This document shows positions 49,340 through 58,911 of a DNA stretch of 63,356 nt, piece after piece. A program made the translations under genes and the position numbers. The first letter of the stretch is position 1. Each line of letters starts with the position of its first letter. Under the pieces are notes generated by a model. The model did no database searches. It saw nothing but the letters and a program-made list of their open reading frames with translations, and had not been told where the DNA came from. The DNA is from Frankia sp. AgB32 (GTDB lineage Bacteria > Actinomycetota > Actinomycetes > Frankiales > Frankiaceae), in NCBI RefSeq assembly GCF_023243045.1, contig NZ_JALKFX010000031.1:1-63356 (forward strand). The letters are read 5' to 3'.

Positions 49340-50284
49340 TCAGCCCACCCCACCCTGAGCGGCGCCCGGCGCGGCCGACGGCTGCGCGGCCGTTGACGGC
49401 GCGGAGCTGGCGGCGGGCGGCGGCTGGGCCGCGACCGGGCGGGGCGTCAGCAGCCGATCACCCGGATCGGCCGGCGGCCGGCCGACCACCACCCCGACGA
49501 GGTCCAGGGAGCCGACCGACACGTACGGCTTGACCTCCGCGGTGCGGGACAGGCCGCCGACGTCCGTCACCTTCGTGACCTCGCCGATGGGCACCCCGGC
49601 GACGTAGTCGGAGCTGCCGAAGGTCACCAGGCGGTCACCCTTCTGCACCCGGTACGACGCGTCGTACAGGGTGAACACGAGCGAGCTCGGGCCCTGGCCA
49701 CCGGCCACCGCCCCGAGCAGCTGGGTGCGTTCGAGCCGGGCGCCGATCCGGCTGTTCGGGTCGCAGGCCAGCCGGATCACCGCGGTGTGCGCGGTCACCG
49801 ACGAGACCGTGCCGACCAGGCCGTCGGCGTTCAGCACGGTCTTGTCGACAGCGACGCCGTCGGCGCGCCCCGCGTTGACCGTGACCGTCCAGTCGGTGCC
49901 GGTGACGTCGCCGATCGCGATGACCTTCGCCGGAATGATCGAGTACTGGCCTTTGTCGGCGAGCAGGCGCAGGCTGGACAGCTCCCCCGCCAGCCTGGTG
50001 ATCTCCTTGTCGTCGGCGAGCTGCCGGCGGAGCTGCGCGTTGTCCTGGGCGAGGCGGTCCGCGCGGTCGTGGTAGCGGTTGGGATGGGTCAGCGAGGAGG
50101 CCGTGCGGCCGATCGGGCGGACCACCGCGGTCACCCCGTCCTCGATGCCGCCGAACGCGGAGTGCATGGCGCCGCGGACCCCGGTCGCCGAGTGGCCCGT
50201 GCGGTAGTCGAGCGTGATCAGCGCGAACGCGACGACGAGCAGAGCGGCGATCACCAGGCGGGTTCGCCTCGTGTCACGCCCCAC
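49340..50284 (-). CDS. mreC: Rod-shape protein MreC
   Basis: The 314-residue protein has one N-terminal membrane helix (LVIAALLVVAFALITL), a coiled coil (about 75-110: HDRADRLAQDNAQLRRQLAD) and a C-terminal beta domain (VTVNAGRADGVAVDKTVLNA, GLVGTVSSVTAHTAVIRL) that scaffolds PBP2 in the periplasmic space. GTG 50284 with GGAGG six bases upstream decides the start over a longer frame. A Pro/Ala tail ends the protein. It follows mreB across 258 bases. Confidence 0.93.
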   Translation of the reverse strand: MGRDTRRTRLVIAALLVVAFALITLDYRTGHSATGVRGAMHSAFGGIEDGVTAVVRPIGRTASSLTHPNRYHDRADRLAQDNAQLRRQLADDKEITRLAGELSSLRLLADKGQYSIIPAKVIAIGDVTGTDWTVTVNAGRADGVAVDKTVLNADGLVGTVSSVTAHTAVIRLACDPNSRIGARLERTQLLGAVAGGQGPSSLVFTLYDASYRVQKGDRLVTFGSSDYVAGVPIGEVTKVTDVGGLSRTAEVKPYVSVGSLDLVGVVVGRPPADPGDRLLTPRPVAAQPPPAASSAPSTAAQPSAAPGAAQGGVG

Positions 50285-50542
50285 AACGGCCTCCGAAAAT
50301 GATCTCAGGTCCCGGGCTGCCGGGAGGTGGGCGCCGGACAGCACGGGACGACGGCCCGCGCACACGACGGGCTGACGATGGCCGGGTCACGACAGGCCGA
50401 TGGCCCGGGCACGGCCCGCGGCCCGTCGCTTCGGTCGGACGATCGGTGTCGCCGCGACGTTCCCGGATCTGACACGAACTCCCCGTTGCGGCGATGCCAG
50501 CCGGAGAGCCCCCAGGTGGGCCGGGGAGTCCGGCTCGGCGTA

Positions 50543-51574
50543 CTACCGCCGCGGTTCGGAGATGAGCACCTGCTGGAGCGCCTCGAACTCCTCGACGCAC
50601 TTGCCCGACCCCATCGCCACGGAGTGCAACGGGTTCTCGGCGATGTGGATCGGCATGCCGGTCTCGTGACGCAGCCGCTCGTCGAGCCCGCGCAGCAGCG
50701 CGCCGCCGCCGGTCAGCACGATCCCCCGGTCCATGATGTCACCGGACAGCTCCGGCGGGCAGCGGTCGAGCGTCACCTTCACCGCGTCGATCACCGCGTT
50801 GACCGGTTCCTCGATGGCCTTGCGGATCTCCTCGGCGGTCACCACGATCGTCTTCGGCAGGCCGGTGACGAGGTCGCGGCCGCGGATCTCCGCGCTGGGC
50901 TCGTCCGGGACCTTGTACGCCGAGCCGATCGCCATCTTGATCTCCTCGGCGGTGCGCTCGCCGAGCATCAGCGAGTACTCCTTCTTCACGTAGGAGATGA
51001 TCGCGACGTCCAGCTCGTCACCGGCGGTGCGGATCGACTGGCTGGTGACGATGCCGCCCAACGAGATCACGGCGACCTCGGTGGTGCCGCCACCGATGTC
51101 GACGACCATGTTGCCGGTCGGCTCGTGGACCGGGAGGCCGGCACCGATGGCGGCGGCCATCGGCTCCTCGATGATGTAGACCTTGCGGGCGCCGGCCTGG
51201 TAGCCGGCGTCCTTGACGGCCCGCTGCTCGACCCCGGTGATTCCCGACGGCACGCACACGACCAGCCTGGGCTTGGCGAAGTGGCGACGGCGGTGCACCT
51301 TCTGGATGAAGTACCGCAGCATCCGCTCGGTCGTCTCGAAGTCGGCGATGACGCCGTCCTTCAGCGGCCGGACCGCCACCACGTTGCCGGGAGTGCGGCC
51401 GATCATCCGCTTGGCGTCGGTGCCGACGGCCAGGATGCCCGAGGTCGTGGTGTTGATCGCCACGACACTCGGCTCGTTGAGCACAATCCCGCGGCCACGC
51501 ACATAGACCAGCGTGTTGGCAGTACCGAGATCGACGGCCATGTCACGACCGAGGAACGACAGCGAACTGGACAT
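50543..51574 (-). CDS. mreB: Rod-shape-determining protein MreB
   Basis: The 343-residue actin homologue organises the elongation complex at the membrane. Visible sites are the phosphate-1 loop [25 protein letters not shown], the phosphate-2 loop [18 protein letters not shown], and the adenosine motif [16 protein letters not shown] 51574 is the family-typical start ([16 protein letters not shown]), with AAGGT upstream at a longish spacing. Three direct repeats lie 68-117 bases upstream. It leads mreB-mreC-mreD-mrdA-rodA. Confidence 0.96.
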   Translation of the reverse strand: MSSSLSFLGRDMAVDLGTANTLVYVRGRGIVLNEPSVVAINTTTSGILAVGTDAKRMIGRTPGNVVAVRPLKDGVIADFETTERMLRYFIQKVHRRRHFAKPRLVVCVPSGITGVEQRAVKDAGYQAGARKVYIIEEPMAAAIGAGLPVHEPTGNMVVDIGGGTTEVAVISLGGIVTSQSIRTAGDELDVAIISYVKKEYSLMLGERTAEEIKMAIGSAYKVPDEPSAEIRGRDLVTGLPKTIVVTAEEIRKAIEEPVNAVIDAVKVTLDRCPPELSGDIMDRGIVLTGGGALLRGLDERLRHETGMPIHIAENPLHSVAMGSGKCVEEFEALQQVLISEPRR

Positions 51575-52034
51575 CGTCGGGTACCGACCTTCCCGGGGGA
51601 TGCGGTCCTGGCCGCCTCCGGCACGGCGACGGGAGTTGGCTGGAGTCACCAGGTAGCGGAGTCACCCGGTAAGCGGAGTCACCAGGTAACCAGGGGAAGC
51701 GCGTGGAACACGGACAGGGGTCGTGGTTCGGGCGGGGTCACCCGGTGCGCCCACCAGGTTGCATCGCGGTGACCGACCTCGTCGACCGCCGCGACGCACC
51801 GTGCACGCTCCGGGCAGGTACTTGAAGGGTAGACCGCCGAGCGGCCCACCGCCGGCCCCACCGACGGTGGGGACGCTCGTGTCACCCTTGGTCGGGATCG
51901 ACCTCGACTGGGGGTGGATGAACCACGAAGCCGATACGCCCAGCATCGGCCGTGCCTCCTACCGGAGCGTGGCCGACCTCGATCGACTCACCCCCGCCGG
52001 ACGCCCGCCAGCCGTCACGCAGCCGGCCCGGACG
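51575..52034. other. Intergenic region upstream of mreB with direct repeats
   Basis: The 460-base gap between ndk (stop 52035) and mreB (start 51574) should carry the mre promoter. Three 16-17-base direct repeats lie at 51642-51691 and a weaker copy near 51734. No gene is supported. Confidence 0.5.
51642..51691. repeat. Three direct repeats upstream of mreB
   Basis: Units of the form GGAGTCACCaGGTAaGC start at 51642, 51658 and 51675; a fourth degenerate unit (GGGGTCACCCGGTGCGC) starts near 51734. The head-to-tail spacing of 16-17 bases is about one and a half helical turns, and each unit contains a GTCACCnGGT near-palindrome. This looks like an operator array for the mre cluster; the binding protein is unknown. 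Confidence 0.7.
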
Positions 52035-52448
52035 TCAGCTCAGGCCGGGGAAGAACAGGTCGATCTCGCGCTTCGCGGACTCCGGCGAGTCCGAGCCGTG
52101 CACGAGGTTCTGACCGATCTCCAGCGCGTAGTCACCGCGGATCGAGCCGGGGGCGGACTTCACCGGGTCGGTGGCACCGATCAGCCCGCGGGCGGCCTCG
52201 ACGGCGCGCGGCCCCTCGGCGACCAGGGCGACCAGGGGGCCCGACACGATGAAGTCGACGAGCTCGCCGAAGAAGGGCTTGGCGGAGTGCTCGCCGTAGT
52301 GCGTCTCGGCGACGGAACGCTCCAGCGTGCGCAGTTCGAGAGCGATCAGGGTGAGTCCCTTGCGTTCCAGCCGGCCGACCACCTCACCGACGAGGCCACG
52401 GCTGACGCCGTCCGGCTTGACCAGGATGAGGGTGCGCTCGGCGGACAC
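52035..52448 (-). CDS. ndk: Nucleoside diphosphate kinase
   Basis: The 137-residue enzyme transfers the gamma-phosphate of ATP to nucleoside diphosphates through a phospho-His. The match is end to end: [39 protein letters not shown], and the active site [16 protein letters not shown] (phospho-His in VHGSD). GTG 52448 is the start. It stands between mreB and the folC-like gene on the same strand. Confidence 0.96.
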   Translation of the reverse strand: MSAERTLILVKPDGVSRGLVGEVVGRLERKGLTLIALELRTLERSVAETHYGEHSAKPFFGELVDFIVSGPLVALVAEGPRAVEAARGLIGATDPVKSAPGSIRGDYALEIGQNLVHGSDSPESAKREIDLFFPGLS

Positions 52449-52576
52449 GGTTCTCCTTCACGATCATCGACATCGTCGTCTTAGTCGGGAACCCGTGGGC
52501 CCCTCGTCAACTTACAGGGTGCCCGCGACACGTTCATGGCCGGACCGGGCCACCTCGGGGCGCACCGGCTCCCGCC

Positions 52577-54073
52577 TCAGGAACCGAGCAGGACCCTCGC
52601 CCGGCCCACGACCGGCGCCGAACCAGTGACCAGCACGCCCGCGCCGCCCAGGTCGGCGTCCTGCTCGGCCAGCCGGACGGCGTCGTCGATCGCGTCGTCC
52701 AGGCGCGGGGCCACCTCGACCCGGTCCACGCCGAACACGCCGGTGGCGACGGCCGCGAGGTCGTCCACGGGAAGCCCGGCCGGGCCCGCCCCCGAGGTGA
52801 TGACCACGGCGGTGAGAACCGGTTCCAGGGCGGCCAGAACGCGGGCGGCGAGCGCCTCGTCACCGTCGATGGCGACGACGCCGATCAGCACCTCGAACGT
52901 GAACGCCTCGTCCAGGGCGCTCACGAGCGCCGCCGCGGCGGCCGGGTCCCGGGCGACGTCCAGCACGATCGACGGCGAGGTGCGCACGATCTCCAGGCGG
53001 CCCCGCCCGTCCACCCGGGCGAGGCCGGCGCGGACGGCGTCCAGGTCGAGCTGGTTCTGGCCACCGCCGAGGAATGCCTCGACGGTGGCGAGCGCGACGG
53101 CGGCGTTGTGCGCCTGATGGGCGCCGTGCAGCGGCAGGAACAGCTCGTCGTAGGTGCCACCGAGACCCTTGAGCACGACCATCTGGCCGCCGACGGCGAT
53201 CCGCCGCCCGACCACGCCGAACTCCATGCCCTCCCGGGCGACGGTCGCGCCGACGCCGGCCGCCCGCCGCAGCAGCGCCCGCGCGGCCGGCAGCGCCTGC
53301 TGGGCGAGGACGACCAGGGCGTCCGCGTGGATCGCCGCGCCGACCCGCGCCGCGATCCGGTCGAGTGCGGCCGCCTCCCCGTCCGCGGCGCCCGGGCCCT
53401 TCCCCGGATCGTGCTCGGCGCCGGGGATGACGTCAGCGGCGTCCGGACAGCCGGGGACCGCATTGCCGAGGACCGCATTGCCGAGGACGGTGTCCTCTTC
53501 GCCTTCCCCGGGAACGGAGACCGGGGTCACCGCGGCCACCGGGGCGACGAGCAGGTCCGCCAGGTCACCGAGTTCCGCGGAGCCGTCCCAGCCGGACTCG
53601 ATGACCGCCAGGTCGACCGGGGCGTCGGCGAACGCGGCGAAGGCCACCGCGGCGAGCAGCTCGAAGGCGCTCAGCGGCCCGTCGTCCTCCACCAGCGGCA
53701 GGTAGGGAGCGACATCCTCGTGGGCCCGACCGAGCGCGTCGGCCTCGATCACCGCGCCGGTCAGCCCGATCTGGGCGACGGCGCCGAGCCAGTCGGGCGA
53801 ACTCAGCGAGCCGGTCCGGATGCCGAACTCGTCGAGCAGCGCGGTGATCATGGAGACCGTGGAACTCTTCCCCACCGAGCCGGCGACGACGATGCTGGGA
53901 AAGGTCCGTTGCGGCTGGCCGAGCACGTCGAGCAGCCGGCGCAGCCCGGGCAGCCCCGGCCCCGGGCGCACGCCCGCGCGCTGCGCGTACGCGGCGGCGA
54001 AGGAGGGCGGCCCGGCCCCGGTGGGTTCCCCGGGACCTGCGGTGGTTCCGGCGTTTGCCGCGGTGCCTGTCAC
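52577..54073 (-). CDS. FolC/Mur ligase-like protein, divergent paralogue of folC
   Basis: The 498-residue protein has a Mur-ligase layout: an N-terminal P-loop region TFPSIVVAGSVGKSSTVSMI where FolC has GTNGKTST, the central ligase fold (LPLHGAHQAHNAAVALATVE, the HNaxNa-like helix), and a C-terminal Rossmann-like domain (GRLEIVRTSPSIVLDVARDP in place of LDGAHNP). An acidic, Gly-rich insert near residues 190-240 contains a short tandem repeat (VLGNAVLGNAVPG). GTG 54073 is the likely start. It is transcribed divergently from true folC 153 bases away. Loss of the DGAHNP motif suggests a changed substrate or activity. Confidence 0.7.
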   Translation of the reverse strand: MTGTAANAGTTAGPGEPTGAGPPSFAAAYAQRAGVRPGPGLPGLRRLLDVLGQPQRTFPSIVVAGSVGKSSTVSMITALLDEFGIRTGSLSSPDWLGAVAQIGLTGAVIEADALGRAHEDVAPYLPLVEDDGPLSAFELLAAVAFAAFADAPVDLAVIESGWDGSAELGDLADLLVAPVAAVTPVSVPGEGEEDTVLGNAVLGNAVPGCPDAADVIPGAEHDPGKGPGAADGEAAALDRIAARVGAAIHADALVVLAQQALPAARALLRRAAGVGATVAREGMEFGVVGRRIAVGGQMVVLKGLGGTYDELFLPLHGAHQAHNAAVALATVEAFLGGGQNQLDLDAVRAGLARVDGRGRLEIVRTSPSIVLDVARDPAAAAALVSALDEAFTFEVLIGVVAIDGDEALAARVLAALEPVLTAVVITSGAGPAGLPVDDLAAVATGVFGVDRVEVAPRLDDAIDDAVRLAEQDADLGGAGVLVTGSAPVVGRARVLLGS

Positions 54074-54226
54074 GGCGTTGATCCTACGAGTTCGGAGCAC
54101 CGGTGACGGCCGACGTCCACCCGAGCCGCCGCCCTGGCCGTCCGTTTCCGTCAGCAGGAAGCTCGGCTCGTCCGGGTTGTGCCGGTCGCTACTGTCAAGC
54201 CCAGACAGCGAGGGTGGGAGTGACTG

Positions 54227-55528
54227 GTGACATGGACCTACGAGGCGGCGAGCGCCGCACTGGCCGAATCGGTGGACCTGGAGAAGCAGGCGATCACCGC
54301 TGAGCCGCCGGTGCCCAGCCTGGACCGGATGCGGGAGCTCGCGAGCCGGCTCGGCGACCCCCAGCGCCGGATCCCCGTCATCCATCTGACCGGCACGAAC
54401 GGCAAGACCTCGACGGCCCGGATCGCCGCCGCGCTGCTCGACGCGGCTGGCCTGCGGGTCGGCCTCTACACCAGTCCACACCTGGAACGAACGAACGAGC
54501 GGCTCGCCGTGAGCGGCCGGCCGATCGACGACGACGAGTTCGCCCACGCCGTCGGTGCCGCGGTGGACGCCGCCGCGCCGATGACGTCCCGCCCCACCTT
54601 CTTCGAACTGCTGACCGCGGCGGCGTACCACTGGTTCGCCGAGCGGGCCGTGGACGTCGCGGTCGTCGAGGTCGGCCTGCTCGGCCGCTGGGACGCCACC
54701 AACATCGCCGACGGCCGGGTCGCAGTCGTCACCGGCATCGGCGCCGATCACCTCGACTATGCCGGCAGCATGGCCGGCGTGGCCCGGGAAAAGGCCGGCA
54801 TCGTCAAGCCCGGCGCGCGGCTCGTCCTCGGCGACGTCGAGGACCGTTTCGACGACGTGTTCACCGCGACCCCGGCCGCGACGGTGCTGCGGCTGGGCCC
54901 GGACTTCGGGACGGCGGGCGGGCGGCCCGACCCGGCGGGGCGCCGGGTCGACCTGCGCACGCCGCGGGCCCGTTATGACGATGTGCTGCTGGCGCTGCAC
55001 GGGACCTATCAGGACGCCAACGCCGCGTGCGCGCTGGCGGCGGTGGAGGCGTTTCTCGACGGCCCGCTGCCGGCCGCGGTCGTCCGCGCCGGGCTCGGCG
55101 CCGTGCGGGCACCCGGCCGGCTGGAGATCCTCGGTCGCGGGCCGTTGCGGGTGCTGGACGGCGCGCACAATCCCGCCGCCGCAGCGGCGCTGGCCACGTC
55201 GCTCACCGAGGAGTTTCCCGGGCGGCGCTGGACGGTCGTCTACGGCGCGCTGCGCGGGCACGACTTCGAGGGAACCCTCGCGGAGCTACCCGGCGATCGG
55301 ATCGAGGCGCTGGTCTGCTGCGAGCCCGCTTCGCTACGGGCGATCCCGGTGGACCAGCTCCTGGCTGCCGCCCGCCGGCTGGGGCACCCGGCCGTCGAGG
55401 CGCCCACCGTGGCGGCCGCGGCGGCGCTCGCTGTGGAGCGGGCCGGAGCGGACGGGGCGATCCTGGTGACCGGGTCCTTCTACCACCTCACCGAGGCGCG
55501 CCGCGGGCTGGCCGACATGCGCCAGTGA
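54227..55528 (+). CDS. folC: Dihydrofolate synthase / folylpolyglutamate synthase
   Basis: The 433-residue Mur-type ligase adds glutamate to dihydropteroate or folates. It has the P-loop IHLTGTNGKTSTARI, YTSPHLERTNERL, the substrate loop EVGLLGRWDATNIA, HLDYAGSMAGVAREKAGIVK and the C-terminal LRVLDGAHNPAAAAAL. GTG 54227 has GGGAG six bases upstream. A divergent folC-like gene faces it across a 153-base promoter region; clpX follows in the opposite direction. Confidence 0.94.
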   Translation: MTWTYEAASAALAESVDLEKQAITAEPPVPSLDRMRELASRLGDPQRRIPVIHLTGTNGKTSTARIAAALLDAAGLRVGLYTSPHLERTNERLAVSGRPIDDDEFAHAVGAAVDAAAPMTSRPTFFELLTAAAYHWFAERAVDVAVVEVGLLGRWDATNIADGRVAVVTGIGADHLDYAGSMAGVAREKAGIVKPGARLVLGDVEDRFDDVFTATPAATVLRLGPDFGTAGGRPDPAGRRVDLRTPRARYDDVLLALHGTYQDANAACALAAVEAFLDGPLPAAVVRAGLGAVRAPGRLEILGRGPLRVLDGAHNPAAAAALATSLTEEFPGRRWTVVYGALRGHDFEGTLAELPGDRIEALVCCEPASLRAIPVDQLLAAARRLGHPAVEAPTVAAAAALAVERAGADGAILVTGSFYHLTEARRGLADMRQ

Positions 55529-55548
55529 GGGCAGCCCGCCGCTCAGGT

Positions 55549-55565
55549 GCCGGCGGACCGCCGGC
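55549..55565. terminator. Short stem-loop between convergent folC and clpX
   Basis: A 7-bp stem (55549-55555 with 55559-55565) with a GAC loop lies 20 bases after the folC stop and 32 bases before the clpX stop. It may serve both genes; the stem is short, so confidence is moderate. Confidence 0.4.
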
Positions 55566-55596
55566 CCGCGGCGGGCGCTGCGGACGATGGCCGGTC

Positions 55597-56886
55597 TCAG
55601 GCCGACTTCTCCTGACGGGGCGCCCGCTTCGAGGCGACGTCCCGGGGCACGAGCGTCGGATTGACGTGTTCGAGGACGACCTCGCGGGTCACGACCACCC
55701 GCGCGACGTCCTTGCGGCTCGGGATGTCGTACATCACCGACAGGAGCACCTCCTCCATGATCGCCCGCAGGCCGCGGGCGCCGGTGCCGCGCAGGATCGC
55801 CTGGTCGGCGATGGCCTCCAGCGCGTCGGAGGTGAAGTCGAGATCCACGCTGTCCAGCTCGAACAGCCGCTTGTACTGGCGGACGAGCGCGTTCTTCGGC
55901 TCGGTGAGGATGCGGATCAGCGCTTCGCGGTCAAGGTTCGACACGCTGGTGATGACCGGCAGCCGGCCGATGAACTCGGGAATCATCCCGTACTTGAGCA
56001 GGTCCTCCGGCATGATGTCGCCAAAGACGTCGGTGGCGTCCGGGTCGTCCTTGCCGTGCAGGACGGCGCGGAAGCCCAGCGACTTCTTGCCGATCCGGGA
56101 CTCGATGATCCGGTCCAGCCCGGCGAAGGCGCCACCCACGATGAACAGGACGTTCGTCGTGTCAATCTGGATGAACTCCTGGTGCGGGTGCTTACGGCCA
56201 CCCTGCGGCGGCACGCTCGCGGTGGTGCCCTCGAGGATCTTCAGCAGGGCCTGCTGCACGCCCTCGCCCGACACATCCCGAGTAATGCTGGGGTTTTCCG
56301 ACTTACGGGCTATCTTGTCGACCTCGTCGATATAGATAATGCCCGTTTCGGCCTTTTTGACGTCATAATCGGCGGCCTGAATGAGCTTGAGCAGGATGTT
56401 CTCGACATCCTCGCCCACATAGCCGGCCTCGGTGAGCGCGGTCGCGTCGGCGATGGCGAACGGGACGTTCAGCATCCGGGCAAGCGTCTGGGCGAGCAGC
56501 GTCTTGCCACAGCCGGTCGGGCCGAGCAGCAGAATGTTGCTCTTGGCGAGCTCGACCTCGCCCTTACCGCCCTCGCCGCTGCCGGAGCCACCGGCCTGCA
56601 CCCGCTTGTAGTGGTTGTAGACGGCGACGGAGAGGGTCTTCTTCGCTGTCTCCTGGCCGACGACGTAGCCGTCGAGGAACTCGTAGATCTCCCGAGGCTT
56701 GGGAAGCTCGTCCCACTTGAGCTCGGAGGACTCGGAGAGCTCCTCCTCGATGATCTCGTTACACAGATCGATGCACTCGTCGCAGATGTAGACGCCAGGG
56801 CCGGCGATGAGCTTTTTCACCTGCTTCTGCGATTTACCGCAGAACGAGCACTTGAGCAGGTCACCGCCATCACCGATGCGTGCCAC
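55597..56886 (-). CDS. clpX: ATP-dependent Clp protease ATPase subunit ClpX
   Basis: The 429-residue unfoldase begins with a zinc-binding domain ([17 protein letters not shown] and [14 protein letters not shown], four Cys), then the AAA+ core with Walker [27 protein letters not shown], Walker [14 protein letters not shown], the ClpP-binding IGF-like loop region near RIGKKSLGF, and sensor-2 [17 protein letters not shown] 56886 is the family-typical start (VARIGDGG). It is separated from clpP2 by 339 bases and so may have its own promoter. Confidence 0.97.
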   Translation of the reverse strand: MARIGDGGDLLKCSFCGKSQKQVKKLIAGPGVYICDECIDLCNEIIEEELSESSELKWDELPKPREIYEFLDGYVVGQETAKKTLSVAVYNHYKRVQAGGSGSGEGGKGEVELAKSNILLLGPTGCGKTLLAQTLARMLNVPFAIADATALTEAGYVGEDVENILLKLIQAADYDVKKAETGIIYIDEVDKIARKSENPSITRDVSGEGVQQALLKILEGTTASVPPQGGRKHPHQEFIQIDTTNVLFIVGGAFAGLDRIIESRIGKKSLGFRAVLHGKDDPDATDVFGDIMPEDLLKYGMIPEFIGRLPVITSVSNLDREALIRILTEPKNALVRQYKRLFELDSVDLDFTSDALEAIADQAILRGTGARGLRAIMEEVLLSVMYDIPSRKDVARVVVTREVVLEHVNPTLVPRDVASKRAPRQEKSA

Positions 56887-57225
56887 CGAGGACTCAGTCC
56901 CTTCGCCCAGACGATGGTGTCGCCTGCATGTCAGGGGCGGTTGACACCGCCCGGTCGTCGCGTGTCTGCCTGCAACCATCCCCGTGGGGACGGTACCCCG
57001 CCAAGCGACCCGGTGAGTGCCCTATCGCTCGGCTCATACCGGTCAGCCTACGGTCACCGTGGCCGTCCCCGCGCGCCCACGCCGTCCCCTTAGGCCAACG
57101 CGTCACACGTCGAACCTGCTGGCCGGATTCAATCCCGTCGGCGCGCCGTGCGTGGTATCCGCGCCGGAGCAGATACATGGGCAGCAATCGCCCCGGCGCG
57201 GGCCGCGCGACCGACGGGACCCACC
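56887..57225. other. Intergenic region between clpP2 and clpX
   Basis: The 339-base gap has lower GC in places and no supported gene, inverted repeat or terminator of note. It is the likely location of a clpX promoter, but I cannot name -35/-10 boxes with confidence. Confidence 0.4.
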
Positions 57226-57909
57226 TCAGCTCGTGGTGGCCAGCCGGGAGGACTTCCGGGTCTTGATGACCTCGTCGATGAGGCCGTATGCCTTGGCCTC
57301 GTCGGCGCTGAAGATCTTGTCTCGCTCGGTGTCCTTGCGGATCTCCTCTTCCTTCTTGCCGGTGTGCGCGGCCAGCATCCGCTCCAGCAGCGAGCGCATC
57401 CGCAGGATCTCGCGCGCCTGGATCTCGATGTCGCTGGACTGGCCCTCGCCCTGCGCGGACGGCTGGTGGATCAGGATCCGGCTGTTCTCCAGCGCGAACC
57501 GCTTGCCCGGCGTACCCGCCGCGAGCAGCACCGCCGCCGCCGACGCCGCCTGCCCCATGCAGATCGTCGAGATGTCCGGCCGCACGAACTGCATCGTGTC
57601 GTAGATCGCCGTCAACGACGTGAACGACCCACCCGGCGAGTTGATGTAGATCGAGATGTCCCGGTCGGGATCCTCCGACTCCAGGAACAACAACTGCGCC
57701 ATCACGTCGTTCGCCGACACGTCGTCGATCTGCACACCCAGGAAGACGATCCGCTCCTTGAGCAGCTTCGAGTACGGATCCATGCCGTACTCGCCGCGGG
57801 AGGTCTTCTCGATGATGTTCGGCAGGACGTAACGGCCCTGCGGCTGCGCGGCGGCAGCCTGGCGGGCCTGCTCAGACCGCACCTGATGGTAGAGGGTCTC
57901 GTTGAACAT
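57226..57909 (-). CDS. clpP2: ClpP proteolytic subunit 2
   Basis: The 227-residue serine protease subunit has the catalytic Ser in [15 protein letters not shown], His in [10 protein letters not shown] and Asp in the DTERD helix. The axial entry motif YINSPGG is present. Actinobacteria need two different ClpP rings stacked together; this partner lies 54 bases downstream of clpP1. ATG 57909 (MFNETLYHQ) has a ribosome site GGAGGCAG upstream. Confidence 0.95.
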   Translation of the reverse strand: MFNETLYHQVRSEQARQAAAAQPQGRYVLPNIIEKTSRGEYGMDPYSKLLKERIVFLGVQIDDVSANDVMAQLLFLESEDPDRDISIYINSPGGSFTSLTAIYDTMQFVRPDISTICMGQAASAAAVLLAAGTPGKRFALENSRILIHQPSAQGEGQSSDIEIQAREILRMRSLLERMLAAHTGKKEEEIRKDTERDKIFSADEAKAYGLIDEVIKTRKSSRLATTS

Positions 57910-57963
57910 GATGGCTGCCTCCGGGAACGGATGACGGTGGCGGTCCGGCCGAGCGGGGACCGC

Positions 57964-58599
57964 TCAGCTCACCGGGCCTTCGCTGGGGACCTGACGGGCC
58001 TGCTGGACGACTTGGTCGACGAAGCCGTAGTCCTTCGCCTCCTCGGCGGTGAACCATCGGTCCCGGTCGGAGTCACGCTCGATCTGCTCGATCGGCTGAC
58101 CGGTGTGGAACGCGATGCGCTCCTGCATCATCCGCTTGGTGTAGAGCATCTGCTCCGCCTGGATGGCGATGTCCGAGGCCGTTCCGCCGATGCCGCCGGA
58201 GGGCTGGTGCATCATGATCCGCGCGTGCGGCAGCGAGTAGCGCTTGCCTGGCGCCCCGGCACAGAGCAGGAACTGCCCCATGGACGCGGCGAGGCCGAGC
58301 GAGACGGTCGCGACGTCGTTCTCGACGAACTGCATCGTGTCGTAGATCGCCATACCCGCGCTCACCGAGCCACCCGGCGAGTTGATGTAGAGGAAAATGT
58401 CTCGGGTCGGGTCCTCGGCGTTGAGCAGCAGGAGCTGCGCGCAGATCGTGTTGGCGATCGAGTCCTCGACCACTGATCCGAGGAAGACGATCCGGTTGGC
58501 CAGCAGGCGGTTGAACACCTGGTCGTCGAAGGCTGGTCCACCCTGGCCGGGCGAACGGAGCTCCGGACCGGGCAGGCGCGGAACTGCGAGGTTACTCAC
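57964..58599 (-). CDS. clpP1: ClpP proteolytic subunit 1
   Basis: The 211-residue paralogue has Ser in [16 protein letters not shown], His in [11 protein letters not shown] and Asp in the DSDRDRW helix, with [12 protein letters not shown]. It differs from clpP2 around the substrate groove and N-terminus, as in heteromeric ClpP1P2 systems. GTG 58599 is the start (GTG AGT AAC), with GAGGAGC upstream. It heads clpP1-clpP2 and follows tig. Confidence 0.95.
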   Translation of the reverse strand: MSNLAVPRLPGPELRSPGQGGPAFDDQVFNRLLANRIVFLGSVVEDSIANTICAQLLLLNAEDPTRDIFLYINSPGGSVSAGMAIYDTMQFVENDVATVSLGLAASMGQFLLCAGAPGKRYSLPHARIMMHQPSGGIGGTASDIAIQAEQMLYTKRMMQERIAFHTGQPIEQIERDSDRDRWFTAEEAKDYGFVDQVVQQARQVPSEGPVS

Positions 58600-58911
58600 G
58601 GTCAGCTCCTCGGCTTCCTCACATGGGGCGGCTGATTGACCGGCTCGACACTATCTGTGACACGCGTGAGTTCCGGCCGTTCAGGCTCGTTGTTCGCGCT
58701 GGGCGTGAGGACCGGCCGGTCCGGACGGCCGCCCCGACGACGGGCCGCGACATCCGGCGACGCAGGGTCGACATCGGGCGGGTCAAACCGGACCCGCCGC
58801 CCGTTCGGCCCGCGAGGGGGCAGTTTCGACATACCCCCCCCGAACAGCGATGGCCCGAACGGTGATGGCCCCCGGACCGGGTCCGGGGGCCATCGGGGAA
58901 CTCAGGCGGCG
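58600..58911. other. Intergenic region between tig and clpP1
   Basis: The 312-base gap contains the tig terminator (58865-58893) and should hold the clpP1 promoter. No gene is supported. Confidence 0.5.
58865..58893 (-). terminator. tig terminator hairpin
   Basis: A perfect 13-bp stem (58865-58877 with 58881-58893) with a three-base loop lies 19 bases past the tig stop. It has no T-run but is one of the strongest hairpins in the window. Confidence 0.7.

Noticed and set aside
58691-58710. ClgR-type box upstream of clpP1
   Set aside because: A CGC-N5-GCG core exists, but flanking and central consensus positions do not fit, and such cores are frequent in DNA this GC-rich.
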